A stretch of DNA of 64,000 bases from Streptomyces buecherae (GCF_014295035.1 NZ_CP060404.1:6860501-6924500), one strand, 5' to 3'. Counted from the stretch's first letter, positions 29,531 to 39,204 are shown. Notes: generated by a model from the letters alone, not told the origin. A program made the numbers and translations.

Positions 29531-29564
29531 CGCACGGGCCGCGCCGACGGGCGCGGCCCGTGCG
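29531..29564. terminator. Bidirectional hairpin after trypsin gene 2
   Basis: CGCACGGGCCGCGC (29531-29544) and GCGCGGCCCGTGCG (29551-29564), perfect 14-bp stem and 6-nt loop, in the 288-bp gap before the convergent phosphotransferase gene. The rest of the gap shows nothing else. Confidence 0.8.
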
Positions 29565-29681
29565 CGCGTGGCGGGGCCGGCCGGACCTCACGCGCCGCGC
29601 GCGTCGCCGGCCGCGTCCAGCACGCGCGGGCGCGCCTCGTCGCGCTGCCGGCGGGCCGGGAGCCGGCGCGGGCCGGCCGCG

Positions 29682-30710
29682 TTACGGGCGGCGGGCCGGG
29701 GCCGGGCGCAGCGTGGGCCAGTGCGCGAGCATCCGGTCGCGCAGCTCGGCGCAGAGCGCGGCCAACCCGCGCACCTCCGCGCGCCCGCGCGCCAGTTCGG
29801 CCACCACCGCCAACCGGTGCGCCAGCCGCTCCCGGGCCGAGACGGTGCCCCACGTCCAGTCCTCGTACGGGAGCCGCGCCAACTGGTCGACGGTGCCCCG
29901 GTGGGCCCGCTCGACCAGCGCGTCGCCCCTGATGAGCCAGCCGGCGCAGGCGTCGGCGAGGTCGACGCGCAGGTCGGTACCGGTACGGGCGCGCCAGGTC
30001 GCCGCGTAGGCCCGCTCCGCCCGCTCCAGCAGCGCGGGGGAGGCGGAGGTGACGCACCAACAGGTGGGGAAGCCGACGCGCAGGTACGCGAGCTCCACAA
30101 GGCCGCTGCCCCAGGACGCCCCTTCGAGGTCGATGAAGGTCACCCCGTCCGCCGTGTGCAGGTCGTTGCCGGGGCACGGGTCGCCGTGCAGCAGCGCCCG
30201 CCCGGGGGCCTCGGCCAGCCGGCGGATCAGCGCGCGCAACTCGGCGGCCACGCCGGGGTCGGCGCGGGCCCCGAGCGTGTCGGCCAGCGCGAGGAAGGAG
30301 TCGACGTCGGCGTCGTCCGGGCCCTGCCAGCGGGGCAGCGCGTCGACGACCTCGGGCCCGCCGCTGGCGTGCAGCGCGGCCAGCGCCCTGGCGTAGCGGA
30401 CGATCCAGCCGGCGGCCGGCCGCCGGTGCGGGACGTGCGCCATGACCAGCACCCGCTCGCCGGGATCGGTGCCCCACACCGCGGGCACCACGGGTTCGTC
30501 GGCCGCGCCGGCCAGCTCCAGCGCGGCCACCTCGCGCGCGTACCGCTCGTCGGCGTCGGCCTCGTCGACGACCTGCTTGACCACCGCGGGCCCGGCGGCC
30601 AGCTCCACGCGCCACACCCGCGACCGCGGGCTGCTGTCCAGCAGGCGGGGGTCACGGGGCTGGCCCAGCGTGGCCCGTAACCCGTCCCCGAACGACAGTT
30701 CCGACTCCAT
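29682..30710 (-). CDS. Aminoglycoside-phosphotransferase-family kinase
   Basis: A 342-residue protein with the APH/choline-kinase fold. The likely ATP lysine is Lys45 in AVVKQVVDE, the catalytic loop is LLHGDPCPGND (His175, Asp177, Asn182), and the metal-binding loop is FIDLEGA with Asp194. The hinge segment RVLVMAHVP is also in place. The substrate is unknown: the family covers antibiotics, small metabolites and sugars, and no resistance genes lie nearby. ATG 30710 was taken as start; the frame is open upstream but Pro-rich without homology. It is divergent from the FUSC gene. Confidence 0.82.
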   Translation of the reverse strand: MESELSFGDGLRATLGQPRDPRLLDSSPRSRVWRVELAAGPAVVKQVVDEADADERYAREVAALELAGAADEPVVPAVWGTDPGERVLVMAHVPHRRPAAGWIVRYARALAALHASGGPEVVDALPRWQGPDDADVDSFLALADTLGARADPGVAAELRALIRRLAEAPGRALLHGDPCPGNDLHTADGVTFIDLEGASWGSGLVELAYLRVGFPTCWCVTSASPALLERAERAYAATWRARTGTDLRVDLADACAGWLIRGDALVERAHRGTVDQLARLPYEDWTWGTVSARERLAHRLAVVAELARGRAEVRGLAALCAELRDRMLAHWPTLRPAPARRP

Positions 30711-30759
30711 CGGCGCATCGTCCCACGCCGGCGTGCGCCCCGTCCGGGAGTTGTCGGGC

Positions 30760-30787
30760 GGCCCCGATGGGGCGGCCCCGATGGGGC
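30760..30787. repeat. Tandem 14-bp repeat, two copies
   Basis: GGCCCCGATGGGGC occurs twice back to back (30760-30773 and 30774-30787). Each copy is itself a small inverted repeat (GCCCC-GAT-GGGGC). It lies in the 227-bp divergent gap between the kinase and FUSC genes, so it may be an operator pair or a slippage product. Confidence 0.6.
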
Positions 30788-30937
30788 GGACCTCGGGCGC
30801 GGTCCGCGTGGGGGAGGGCTGGAACGGGGCGGTCGGGGTACGCACGGTCTCGGACCGGCGCGGTCGGGCGTGGCCCGGCGGACGGGAGCGCGCGGTCGTG
30901 GACACTCGGGTGCGTTGACTACGCGGAGGAGGCGCCG

Positions 30938-32134
30938 TTGTCGACCGGCGACAGGCTGATGACCGTGGGGGATCGGCTGCGAACGGAGGTGGAGGCGGCC
31001 TGGCGCAGCGCGCGCCTCGCCGTGCGGCAGTCGGGCCCCGAGCGGGACACCATGACGCAGGCGCTCAAGGCGGCGGGCGCGGCCATCGCGGCGTGGGCGC
31101 TGACGGGCTGGTGGCTGAAGGCCCCGCTCGCGCTGCTGGCCCCGTGGACGGCGTTGGCCCTGGTCGAGGCCACCGTCTACCGCTCCCTGCGGTCGGGCGT
31201 CCAGCAACTCGGCGTGATCATGGCGGGGACCCTGTGGGCGTCGGCGGCGATGGCCATGACCGGCGGCAACACGCTGGGCGCCATGGTGATCGCGCTGCCG
31301 GTGCTGGTCCTGTTCGGCACCTACCGCCGGCTGGGGGCGCAGGGGCTCTACGGCGCCACCACCGCCCTGTTCGTCATCACCTACGGCGCCTACTCGCTGG
31401 ACGAGGTGGGCCACCGCCTGCTGGAGTGCCTGATCGGCGCCGTCATCGGCATCGGCGTCAACGCCCTGGTGCTGCCGCCGGTGCACCTGCGCAGCGTGCA
31501 CGAGCGGCTGCTGCGGCTGATGCGCGAGAGCGCCGAACTCCTGGAGACCATGGCCGGTTCGCTGCGGGAGGAGTGGTCCGCCGCCGACGCCGCGCAGTGG
31601 CACGACCGCGCCCGGCGGCTGGAACAGCTCTCCCGGGAGCTGGCGGAGGCCCGGCAGTGGACCGCGGAGAGCGCGCGGGCCAACCCCGGCTGGCGGCTGC
31701 GGCGCGTCGGCGCCCCGCCGCCGGCCGAGGAGGACGTCCGCTGGACGCGCGTCGCCGGCCACCTGACCGCCATCACACGCTCCCTGGAGGGCACGGCGGG
31801 CGAGGAGCCCCGCCTCGTGGTGCCGGAAAGCGCGTTCCTGAGCCGGTACGCCGATCTCGTCGCCGAGGTGGCCAGCCTGTGCGCCGTCGCCGAGCGCTCG
31901 CTGCGCGGGGAGCGGCCCGATCAGGCGGAGGCGCGGCGCAGCCGCGACCGGGCCTGGGCCCTGTACGACCAGTTCGTCGACGACTTCCAGCACCACCGCT
32001 TCGGGGCGACCACGGTCAGCGGCGCCCTGCTGGTGGAGAGCAAGCAACTGCTGTACGAGCTGGCTCCCGACACCGACCGGGGCGACGCCGCGCGGGACGC
32101 GGGGGACGACCGCGACCAGCCGGGCCGCCCGTGA
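30938..32134 (+). CDS. FUSC/aromatic acid exporter-family membrane protein
   Basis: A 398-residue protein. The N-terminal 160 residues hold about six closely packed helices (AAGAAIAAWALTGWWLKAPL, LLAPWTALALVEATVYRSL, VIMAGTLWASAAMAM and so on) typical of the FUSC/ArAE domain, which exports aromatic carboxylates such as p-hydroxybenzoate in known cases. The C-terminal 230 residues are cytoplasmic and helical. The TTG at 30938 was chosen because GGAGGAGG lies at 30925-30932 with a 5-nt gap; a downstream ATG at 30959 lacks such a site. Substrate not determinable. Confidence 0.82.
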   Translation: MSTGDRLMTVGDRLRTEVEAAWRSARLAVRQSGPERDTMTQALKAAGAAIAAWALTGWWLKAPLALLAPWTALALVEATVYRSLRSGVQQLGVIMAGTLWASAAMAMTGGNTLGAMVIALPVLVLFGTYRRLGAQGLYGATTALFVITYGAYSLDEVGHRLLECLIGAVIGIGVNALVLPPVHLRSVHERLLRLMRESAELLETMAGSLREEWSAADAAQWHDRARRLEQLSRELAEARQWTAESARANPGWRLRRVGAPPPAEEDVRWTRVAGHLTAITRSLEGTAGEEPRLVVPESAFLSRYADLVAEVASLCAVAERSLRGERPDQAEARRSRDRAWALYDQFVDDFQHHRFGATTVSGALLVESKQLLYELAPDTDRGDAARDAGDDRDQPGRP

Positions 32135-32191
32135 CCACCGGTCCCGCTGGCCCTTGGCTCCGCTGGCCGTCGGTCCCGCTGACCACCGGTA

Positions 32192-32217
32192 CCGCGGGCG
32201 CTCGGGAGCGCCCGCGG
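32192..32217. terminator. Bidirectional hairpin between FUSC and TPP-enzyme genes
   Basis: CCGCGGGCGCTC (32192-32203) and GAGCGCCCGCGG (32206-32217) form a 12-bp inverted repeat with a 2-nt centre, between convergent genes. Confidence 0.75.
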
Positions 32218-32239
32218 GACCGGCCCGGGTGGGTCGGCG

Positions 32240-34030
32240 TCAGTCGTGACCGCCCGGCAGCATCTCCTGCACCTTGGCCTTCAGCCCCTGCCGCAGCACC
32301 GCGCCTCGGTCGCTGTCGCCCTTGACCAGGGAGGCCGCGGCGGCCTCGATCTGGTCCAGCGTCGCGTGCGGCGGGATCGGCGGCACGGCCGGGTCCACCC
32401 GGAAGTCCAGGACGAAGGGCCGGTCCGCGGCGAGCGCCCGCTGCCAGGCCGTGGCGACCTCGGCCGGCTCCTCCACCCGCGCCCCGTCCAGGCCGATGGA
32501 GCGGGCGAAGTCCGCGTACGGCACGTCGGGGATGGCCTGCGACGGCAGGAACTGCGGGGCGCCCGACAGGGCGCGCATCTCCCAGGTGACCTGGTTGAGG
32601 TCCCCGTTGTTGAGGACGGCGACGATCAGTCGCGGGTCGGACCAGTCCTGCCAGTACTTGGCGGCGGTGATCAGCTCCGCCATGCCGTTCATCTGCATCG
32701 CCCCGTCGCCGACCAGGGCCAGCGCGGGGCGGTTCGGATGGGCGAACTTCGCGCCGATCGCGTACGGCACGCCGGGGCCCATGGTCGCCAGCGTGCCGGA
32801 GAGCGAGCCGCGCATGGCCCCGCGCAGCCGCAGGTGGCGCGCGTACCAGTTGGCGGCGGAGCCCGAGTCGGCGGTCAGGATCACGTCGTCCGGCAGCACC
32901 GCGTCCAGGGCGTGCACGACGTGCTCCGGGTTGACGGGATCGGCCTCCACGGCCGCCCGCCGCTCCATCACCTCCCACCAGCGGGCGGTGTTCTTCTCGA
33001 TCTTCTTCCGCCACGCCCCGTGCTTCTTCCGCGTCAGGCGCGGCAGCAGCCGGGCGAGGGTCTCCCGCGCGTCGCCGACCAGGTTGACCTCGAACGGGTA
33101 CCGCAGCCCGACCATGAACGGGTCGATGTCGATCTGCACCGCCCTGGCCTGGTCGTACTCGGGCAGGAACTGGCTGTACGGGAAGCTCGAACCGATCACC
33201 AGGAGCGTGTCGCACCCCTGCATCAGCTCGTAGCTCGGGCGGGTGCCCAGCAGGCCGATCGCGCCGGTCACGTACGGCAGGTCGTCGGGCAGCGCGTCCT
33301 TGCCGAGCAGCGCCTTGGCCACGCCCGCGCCGAGCGCCTCCGTGACCTGCTCCACCTCGGCCCGCGCGCCCCGGGCGCCCTGCCCGACGAGGATGGCCAC
33401 CTTCTCGCCGGCGTTGAGCACCTCGGCCGCCCGGTCCAGCTCGGCGTCGCCCGGGACGGGCGCGTACGAGCTGAGACCGAGGCTGGAGGGGACCATCTTG
33501 AAGGCGTGCCGCGGCGGCGTGTAGTCCAGCTCCTGCACGTCGGCGGGGATGATCACGGCGGTCACGGTGCGCTTGGCGTAGGCGGTGCGCATCGCCCGGT
33601 CGAGGACGTTCGGCAACTGCTCGGGAACGGTCACCATCTCGCAGAACTCGGCGGCCACGTCCTTGTACAGGCTCAGCAGGTCGACCTCCTGCTGGTACGA
33701 GCCGCCCATCGCGCTGCGGTCGGTCTGCCCGACGATCGCCACCACCGGCACGTGGTCCAGCTTGGCGTCGTAGAGCCCGTTCAGCAGGTGGATCGCCCCC
33801 GGCCCCGAGGTCGCGGCGCACACCCCGACCTTGCCGGAGAACTTGGCGTACCCCACGGCCTGGAAGGCGGCCATCTCCTCGTGCCGGGCCTGGATGAACC
33901 GGGGCTGGTTGTCGGCCCGCTCCCAGGCGGCCAGCAGGCCGTTGATGCCGTCGCCGGCGTACGCGAAGACGTGCTCCACCTCCCACGCGCGCAGCCGTTG
34001 CAGGACGTAGTCGGACACCTTGATGGACAC
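32240..34030 (-). CDS. Thiamine-pyrophosphate-dependent enzyme (pyruvate oxidase/acetolactate synthase-like)
   Basis: A 596-residue three-domain TPP enzyme: Pyr domain with the catalytic Glu51 (QARHEEMAAF), a central nucleotide-binding-like domain, and a C-terminal PP domain with the GDG motif near residue 441 (LVGDGAMQMNG) and the closing NN of the metal-binding motif about 28 residues later (VAVLNNGD). It is most like PoxB-type pyruvate dehydrogenases and related unassigned enzymes; it is not placed with an acetolactate synthase small subunit, so branched-chain synthesis is unlikely. GTG 34030 follows GAGGAG. It lies 37 bp after an SDR gene on the same strand, likely one operon. Confidence 0.88.
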   Translation of the reverse strand: MSIKVSDYVLQRLRAWEVEHVFAYAGDGINGLLAAWERADNQPRFIQARHEEMAAFQAVGYAKFSGKVGVCAATSGPGAIHLLNGLYDAKLDHVPVVAIVGQTDRSAMGGSYQQEVDLLSLYKDVAAEFCEMVTVPEQLPNVLDRAMRTAYAKRTVTAVIIPADVQELDYTPPRHAFKMVPSSLGLSSYAPVPGDAELDRAAEVLNAGEKVAILVGQGARGARAEVEQVTEALGAGVAKALLGKDALPDDLPYVTGAIGLLGTRPSYELMQGCDTLLVIGSSFPYSQFLPEYDQARAVQIDIDPFMVGLRYPFEVNLVGDARETLARLLPRLTRKKHGAWRKKIEKNTARWWEVMERRAAVEADPVNPEHVVHALDAVLPDDVILTADSGSAANWYARHLRLRGAMRGSLSGTLATMGPGVPYAIGAKFAHPNRPALALVGDGAMQMNGMAELITAAKYWQDWSDPRLIVAVLNNGDLNQVTWEMRALSGAPQFLPSQAIPDVPYADFARSIGLDGARVEEPAEVATAWQRALAADRPFVLDFRVDPAVPPIPPHATLDQIEAAAASLVKGDSDRGAVLRQGLKAKVQEMLPGGHD

Positions 34031-34067
34031 GAAACTCCTCTCCGAGTGGTGCGTTCTGGGGCGGCGG

Positions 34068-34937
34068 TTACGGCAGGGGAGTTCCGCCGGTGGCGTTCAC
34101 GACCTCCGCGGTGATGTAGCTGGCCCGGTCGGAGGCGAGGAAGACGTAGGCGGGCGCCATCTCGGCGGGCTGGGCCGGCCGCCCGAGGGGCGACTGCTTG
34201 CCGAACTCGGCCGTCTCCGGCAGCGTCGCCGGGATCAGCGGCGTCCACACCGGCCCCGGCGCCACCGCGTTGACCCGGATGCCGCGCTCGGCGACCATCT
34301 GCGCCAGCCCCTGCGTGAAGGTGACGATGGCGCCCTTGGTGGTGGCGTAGTCGAGCAGGTGCGGGCTGGGCTTGTACGCCTGCACGGAGGTGGTGTTGAT
34401 GATGGAGCCGCCTGCGGGCAGGTGCGGGAGCGCCATCTTCGACAGCCAGAACAGCGCGTACAGGTTGGTGCGCAGCACCCGGTCGAACTGCTCGGTGGTG
34501 ATCGCCTCGATGCCGTCCGGCTGGCTCATCTGGTAGGCGGCGTTGTTCACCAGGACGTCGATGTGGCCGAACTCCGACAGCGCGCGGTCGATCACCGCCT
34601 GGCACTGCTCCTCGTAACGCAGGTCGCACTCGACCGGGACGGCCCGCCGGCCGGCTTCCGTCACCAGCTCGACCGTCCGCTCGGCCTCCGACCGTTCCTC
34701 CGCCAGGTGGGTGAACAGCACGTCGGCGCCCTCGCGGGCGAAGGCGAGGGCCACCGCGCGGCCGATCCCCGAGTCGCCGCCGGTGATGATCGTCACGCGG
34801 TCCGTCAGCAGGGCGCTGCCCTGGTAGGAGTCCTCGCCGTGGTCGGGCGGCGGGTCCATCGGACCGGTCCAGCCCGGGTGGGCCTGGTCCTGCTCGGGGA
34901 ATTCGGGACGGGGGTGCTTCTGGACTGGATCGCTCAC
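34068..34937 (-). CDS. SDR oxidoreductase, general-stress YhdF/glucose-dehydrogenase-like type
   Basis: A 289-residue SDR with the 40-residue polar N-terminal extension (DPVQKHPRPEFPEQDQ, then DPPPDHGEDSYQGS) that marks the YhdF/YhxC-like stress dehydrogenases. The core has TGGDSGIGR, VNNAAYQ, the catalytic Ser in IINTTSVQ, YATTKGAIV with Tyr and Lys, and ends ATGGTPLP. GTG 34937 follows AGGAGGA with good spacing. It precedes the TPP enzyme gene by 37 bp. Such pairs appear under general stress control in other bacteria; here that is inference. Confidence 0.9.
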   Translation of the reverse strand: MSDPVQKHPRPEFPEQDQAHPGWTGPMDPPPDHGEDSYQGSALLTDRVTIITGGDSGIGRAVALAFAREGADVLFTHLAEERSEAERTVELVTEAGRRAVPVECDLRYEEQCQAVIDRALSEFGHIDVLVNNAAYQMSQPDGIEAITTEQFDRVLRTNLYALFWLSKMALPHLPAGGSIINTTSVQAYKPSPHLLDYATTKGAIVTFTQGLAQMVAERGIRVNAVAPGPVWTPLIPATLPETAEFGKQSPLGRPAQPAEMAPAYVFLASDRASYITAEVVNATGGTPLP

Positions 34938-35295
34938 GGGTCCTCCTGACCGCCGGGGCGCCTCGCGGCGCCCCGGGTACGGGCAACAACAGCCCACGGG
35001 TTCCCACCGAAGGCCCCGGAACACCCGGTACGTCGCCGCTCCCCCTGGTTGGCCCACGTAACTCCCCCGGAAGCCCCGGCCACCGGGCCCGCGCCGGTGC
35101 GGCCGGGACCCGTACCCGTGCGGGCGGGGAGTTCGTATCCGTGCGGGCGGGGCCCGGCCGGCCTGTGGGCGGGCGCGGCGGGGTGGCCTCCCGGGCCGTG
35201 CCGGTCTCCCGGGTAGCGCCGGTCTCCGCGAGGCGCGGCGGCCGGACCCGGAGCCGGAAGTCCGGAGAAGCCCAGGGCCCCGGAGCGAAAACCCG
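34938..35295. other. Intergenic stretch, no gene recognised
   Basis: About 360 bp of very GC-rich sequence upstream of the SDR gene with short direct repeats of GTGCGGGCGGGG (near 35115 and 35141). It may have held the missing 5' half of the neighbouring pseudogene, but no hydrolase motif such as HGxG can be read in any frame. Confidence 0.45.
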
Positions 35296-35825
35296 TTGGC
35301 CGGCCTCGGCGGTCGTTGCTGGCCTCCCGGCGACCGCCCCCGGTCCGCCGCCGACGAGCGGGCCCGCGCCGACCTGCGGCGGGCGCTGCGAGCCGGCGAA
35401 TCGGCCGACGCGATCCTCGAATCCGTCGTCGGCCCGCTGGTCAAGAACGCCGTCCCGGAGTGGCGGTTCACCCTGGACGCCCTCTCGGAGCTGCCCGAGA
35501 TCGACGGCCCGGTCGGGTACTCCGGCGGCTGGGCCGCCCTCGGCATCGCCCTCGCCGTGGCCGAGCCGCGCGTCGTGGCCGCCGGCCTTTCGCCGGCGGC
35601 TACGTGCCCCGGGCCCAGCGCGAGGAGGCCCGGCGGCTCACCATCCCGCTGCTGTTCCTGCTCCAGTGGGACGACGAGGGCAATTCCCGGCAGCGGGCCC
35701 TGGACCTCTTCGACGCCTTCGGCGGCGAGGAGAAGACGCTGCACGCCAACCTCGGCGGGCACACCGGCACCCCGCCCTTCGAGCTGGAGGACGCGTGCCG
35801 GTTCCTGGACCGGCACCTGAGGTGA
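35296..35825 (+). pseudogene. Decayed dienelactone-hydrolase-like alpha/beta hydrolase
   Basis: Homology starts at about 35320 (GDRPRSAADERARADL, then VPEWRFTLDALSEL and the nucleophile elbow GPVGYSGGW) in one frame and changes frame near 35588. The second frame continues with FAGGYVPRAQREEARR, LTIPLLFLLQWDDEG, LFDAFGGEEKTLHANLGGH and ends at 35825. Losing one base in CCTTTCGCC explains the shift: an extra base restores a continuous family sequence. The N-terminal 80-100 residues, with the oxyanion loop, are missing, and two residues (His-Gly) appear deleted before GDRPR. So it is both truncated and frameshifted, and no protein of normal function can be made. Confidence 0.75.
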
Positions 35826-36058
35826 GGCCCGGGCCGGCGGCCGGGTGACGGGCGCTGGTCCGGCACCGGCCGCGCGGCCGGCGCCGGGGACGGGCCTCGG
35901 CCTCCCCGACGACGGTCGCCCGCCACCAGCGCCCGGGCGCGCGCTCGTACGCCCCACGGCCTTAGTCCAACAGTCGCCCCGGCTTTGTCCATCGCGACCC
36001 CCACGGGTGCGGCCCAGAGTGTCCCCACACCAGGAACCGGCGACGTGAGGAGCACACC

Positions 36059-39000
36059 GTGGCATCGGAGAGCGCACGAGAGCGGGGGACGGGGCGGCCG
36101 GCCAGGAGAACGCTGGTGGCGGGGACGGCACTTGTCGGCGTGGGCACCGCGCTCGCGCCGCTGGGCACCGCCGCGCACGCCGCGCCCGGCGCGCCACGGC
36201 GCCGGCCGCGCGGTCCGTTGCGGCTGCGCTCCGCGGCCCTGGAGGTGCGGGTGGACGCCGGTTTCCCGCGCGTCGTGGCGTACGTGGACCGCGCCACCGG
36301 GGCCGTCCTGCACGGCCAGGAGGACCCGGTCGCCACCGTCCTCGTCGACGGGGTCGCGCACACGCCCACGGTGACCTGCGTGGCGGGCGCGGACCGCGCC
36401 GTCTACACGCTGGCCTTCGCGGCGGGTACCGAGATCACCGTGGAGATCCGGGTCACCGACTGGCGCGTGGACTGGCGCGTCACCCACATCGCCGAGGCGC
36501 CGGCGCTGCCCGTGGGCACGCTGCGCGTCCCCGATCTCGCGCTGCTCAGCGTGCGCGGCGACCAGCCGGGGGCCACGCTGCTCGCCGCCCGGATCGAACT
36601 GGACCGGGCGAAGAGCGGCGACACCCTGATCGAGGTGAGCGACGCGACCCCGGTCGACCCCGAGCCGGTCGGCTGCGCGTACGCCGTCGTGGCCACCGAC
36701 CGCATCGGCGCGGCCATCGAGACCAACACCGTCTTCGACCTGCCGGCGGCGACGCCCGGCGCCACCTGGGACAACGGCCGGCTGTGGCGGCAGACGGTGC
36801 GCCGGGACGGTTACACCAAGGCCCAACTCGCCTGCGGCCAGTGGACCTACCGCGCGGCGGGCGCGCCGGCGCGGATGACCGAGCCGCTGCCGTACGCCAC
36901 CGTCATCGTCACCCGCGACCGGGGCGGCGACGGGCGGGTCGACTGGCAGGACGCGGCGATCGCCCTGCGCGACATCATGGTCAACCCGCTGGGTGCCGAC
37001 GAACAGCACCTGCGGGTGGTGCCGCACATCCCGTTCAACTTCGCCAGCCAGGCCACCAACCCGTTCCTGGCGACCCTCGACAACGTCAAGCGGATCGCGC
37101 TGGCCACCGACGGGCTGCGGCAGTACACGCTGCTCAAGGGGTACGCGTCCGAGGGCCACGACTCGGCGCACCCCGACTACGGCGGCAACTACAACGAGCG
37201 CGCCGGCGGTCTGCGCGACCTGAACGCGCTGCTGCGCGAGGGCAGGCGGTGGAACAGCGACTTCGCCGTGCACGTGAACGCCACCGAGTCGTACCCGGTG
37301 GCCAACGCGTTCTCCGAGACGCTGGTGAACAAGGACGACGAACAGTGGGACTGGCTCGACCAGTCGTACCGCATCGACGCCCGCCGCGACCTGGTCTCCG
37401 GCGACATCGCGCGCCGCTTCCGGCAGTTGCACGAGGAGACCGACGCGGGCCTGAACACCCTGTACATCGACGTCTTCCGGGAGTCCGGCTGGAACTCCGA
37501 CCGGCTCCAGCGCGAGCTGCGCGCGCAGGGCTGGCACGTGACCACCGAATGGGGCCACGGCCTGGAGCGCTCGTCCCTGTGGTCGCACTGGGCCACCGAG
37601 ACCGACTACGGACCCGACACCTCGCGCGGCATCAACTCCCGGCTGATCCGCTTCGTCCGCAACCACCAGAAGGACGTCTTCGCCGACAGGGAACCGCTGC
37701 TCGGCATCCCGCGCACCGGCAACTTCGAGGGCTGGGTCGGCAAGGTCGACTGGAACGCCTTCTACCAGCAGATCTGGACCGACAGCCTGCCCGCCAAGTA
37801 CCTCCAGGCGTACCCGATCAAGTCCTGGCACGCGCACGAGATCACCTTCTTCGGCCCCGGCGCGACCACCGTCTCCGACGCCGAAGGCCAGCGGACCATC
37901 ACCACCGCGGGCCGCGTGGTCTACGCGGGCGGCGCCTACCTGTTGCCCTGGGAGCCGCGCGACGCCGCCGACCCGGCCAAGCTCTACCACTACAACCCGC
38001 GGGGCGGCAGCACCACCTGGCACCTGCCGCGCGGCTGGTCCCACGCCCGACACGTCACCCTCTACCGTCTCACCGACCAGGGCCGCGCGCGCGTGGGTCG
38101 GCTCCCCGTACGCGGCGGCGAGGTCACCGTGGCCGCCGAGGCCGCGACGCCCTACGTCGTCTACCGCGACGCCGCCCCGCGCCAGAGCGCACCGAACTGG
38201 GGCGCGCACACGCCCGTGCACGACCCCGGCTTCCACGCCGGCACGCTGGCCGGCTGGCGGGTCAGCGGCCCGGCGCGGGTGGCCCGCAGCGAGCGCGGCG
38301 ACTACGAACTGGTCATCGACGCCGGCGGGCCGGCCGCCGTCGGGCAGCGGCTGGGCCGCCTCGCCCCCGGCGAGTACGCCGCCTCCGTGCAGGTCGAGGT
38401 CGGCGCGCGGGCCGGCGAGCGGCGCCGGGCCACCCTGGAGGTACGGACCGCCGACGGCATCACCGCCAGCAACTGGGCCGACCGCTCGACCGCCGTCAAC
38501 CACGTGGCCGCCGACCGCAAGAAGGACACCCGCTTCCAACGCCTGCTCACCCGCTTCACCGTGCCCGAGGGCGGCGGACCGGTGGAGCTGACGCTCCGCG
38601 CGGCGGCGGGCGCGGCCCGGGTCCGCTTCGACAACGTGCGCGTCGTGCCCACCCGCCACCCGCGCGGCCACGACCGCGACGTGCTCGTCCACGAGGACTT
38701 CGAGCACGTTCCGCACGGCTGGGGCCCGTTCGTCAAGGGCGACGCGGGCGGCACCAACGACCCGCGCACGCACATCGCGCAGCGGCACGCCCCGTACACC
38801 CAGCGCGGCTGGAACGGGAAGGCCATCGACGACGTGCTCGACGGCGGCCAGTCCCTCAAGTCCCGTGGCGAGAACCGCGGACTGGTCTACCGCACCGTCC
38901 CGCACACGGTGGGCTTCCGCCCCGGCCGCCGCTACGAGGTCACCTTCCGCTACGCCAACGAGCGGGCCGGCCAGTACGCGTGGGTCACCGGCGTGGACGA

Positions 39001-39178
39001 GCCTGCGCCGCGCGAGCTGAGCCGCGCGCCGCTGCCGGTGGCGACGGCGCCGACGCGCTGGCGGCACACCTTCACGGCACCGTCCGACGGCGACGCCTGG
39101 GTCGGGCTGCGGAAGGTGGGAGACGACGGCAAGGCGGAGTTCGTCCTGGACGCGTTCACGGTGCGCGAGCTGGACTGA
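36059..39178 (+). CDS. Secreted endo-alpha-N-acetylgalactosaminidase-like glycosidase (GH101 type)
   Basis: A 1039-residue exported protein. The N-terminus has a twin-arginine-like signal (RRTLVAGTALVGVGTALAP, cleavage after AHA near 45). The central part resembles GH101 catalytic modules, which remove the Gal-GalNAc core disaccharide from Ser/Thr: VVPHIPFNFASQATNPFL, then LNTLYIDVF with the likely nucleophile Asp, and VTTEWGHGLE with the likely acid/base Glu, then the RTGNFEGWVGKVDWNAFY block. After about residue 700 come beta-rich carbohydrate-binding-like modules (two galactose-binding-type segments). GTG 36059 has GAGGAG upstream. No glycan transport genes are adjacent. The family call is firm at fold level, less so for specificity. 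Confidence 0.8.
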   Translation: MASESARERGTGRPARRTLVAGTALVGVGTALAPLGTAAHAAPGAPRRRPRGPLRLRSAALEVRVDAGFPRVVAYVDRATGAVLHGQEDPVATVLVDGVAHTPTVTCVAGADRAVYTLAFAAGTEITVEIRVTDWRVDWRVTHIAEAPALPVGTLRVPDLALLSVRGDQPGATLLAARIELDRAKSGDTLIEVSDATPVDPEPVGCAYAVVATDRIGAAIETNTVFDLPAATPGATWDNGRLWRQTVRRDGYTKAQLACGQWTYRAAGAPARMTEPLPYATVIVTRDRGGDGRVDWQDAAIALRDIMVNPLGADEQHLRVVPHIPFNFASQATNPFLATLDNVKRIALATDGLRQYTLLKGYASEGHDSAHPDYGGNYNERAGGLRDLNALLREGRRWNSDFAVHVNATESYPVANAFSETLVNKDDEQWDWLDQSYRIDARRDLVSGDIARRFRQLHEETDAGLNTLYIDVFRESGWNSDRLQRELRAQGWHVTTEWGHGLERSSLWSHWATETDYGPDTSRGINSRLIRFVRNHQKDVFADREPLLGIPRTGNFEGWVGKVDWNAFYQQIWTDSLPAKYLQAYPIKSWHAHEITFFGPGATTVSDAEGQRTITTAGRVVYAGGAYLLPWEPRDAADPAKLYHYNPRGGSTTWHLPRGWSHARHVTLYRLTDQGRARVGRLPVRGGEVTVAAEAATPYVVYRDAAPRQSAPNWGAHTPVHDPGFHAGTLAGWRVSGPARVARSERGDYELVIDAGGPAAVGQRLGRLAPGEYAASVQVEVGARAGERRRATLEVRTADGITASNWADRSTAVNHVAADRKKDTRFQRLLTRFTVPEGGGPVELTLRAAAGAARVRFDNVRVVPTRHPRGHDRDVLVHEDFEHVPHGWGPFVKGDAGGTNDPRTHIAQRHAPYTQRGWNGKAIDDVLDGGQSLKSRGENRGLVYRTVPHTVGFRPGRRYEVTFRYANERAGQYAWVTGVDEPAPRELSRAPLPVATAPTRWRHTFTAPSDGDAWVGLRKVGDDGKAEFVLDAFTVRELD

Positions 39179-39204
39179 GACCGGACTGAGACCGGACTGA
39201 GAGC
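39172..39204. repeat. Three 11-bp tandem repeats at the glycosidase stop codon
   Basis: GGACTGAGACC is repeated at 39172, 39183 and (as GGACTGAGAGC) 39194. The first copy contains the TGA stop (39176-39178). Probably replication slippage. Confidence 0.7.
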
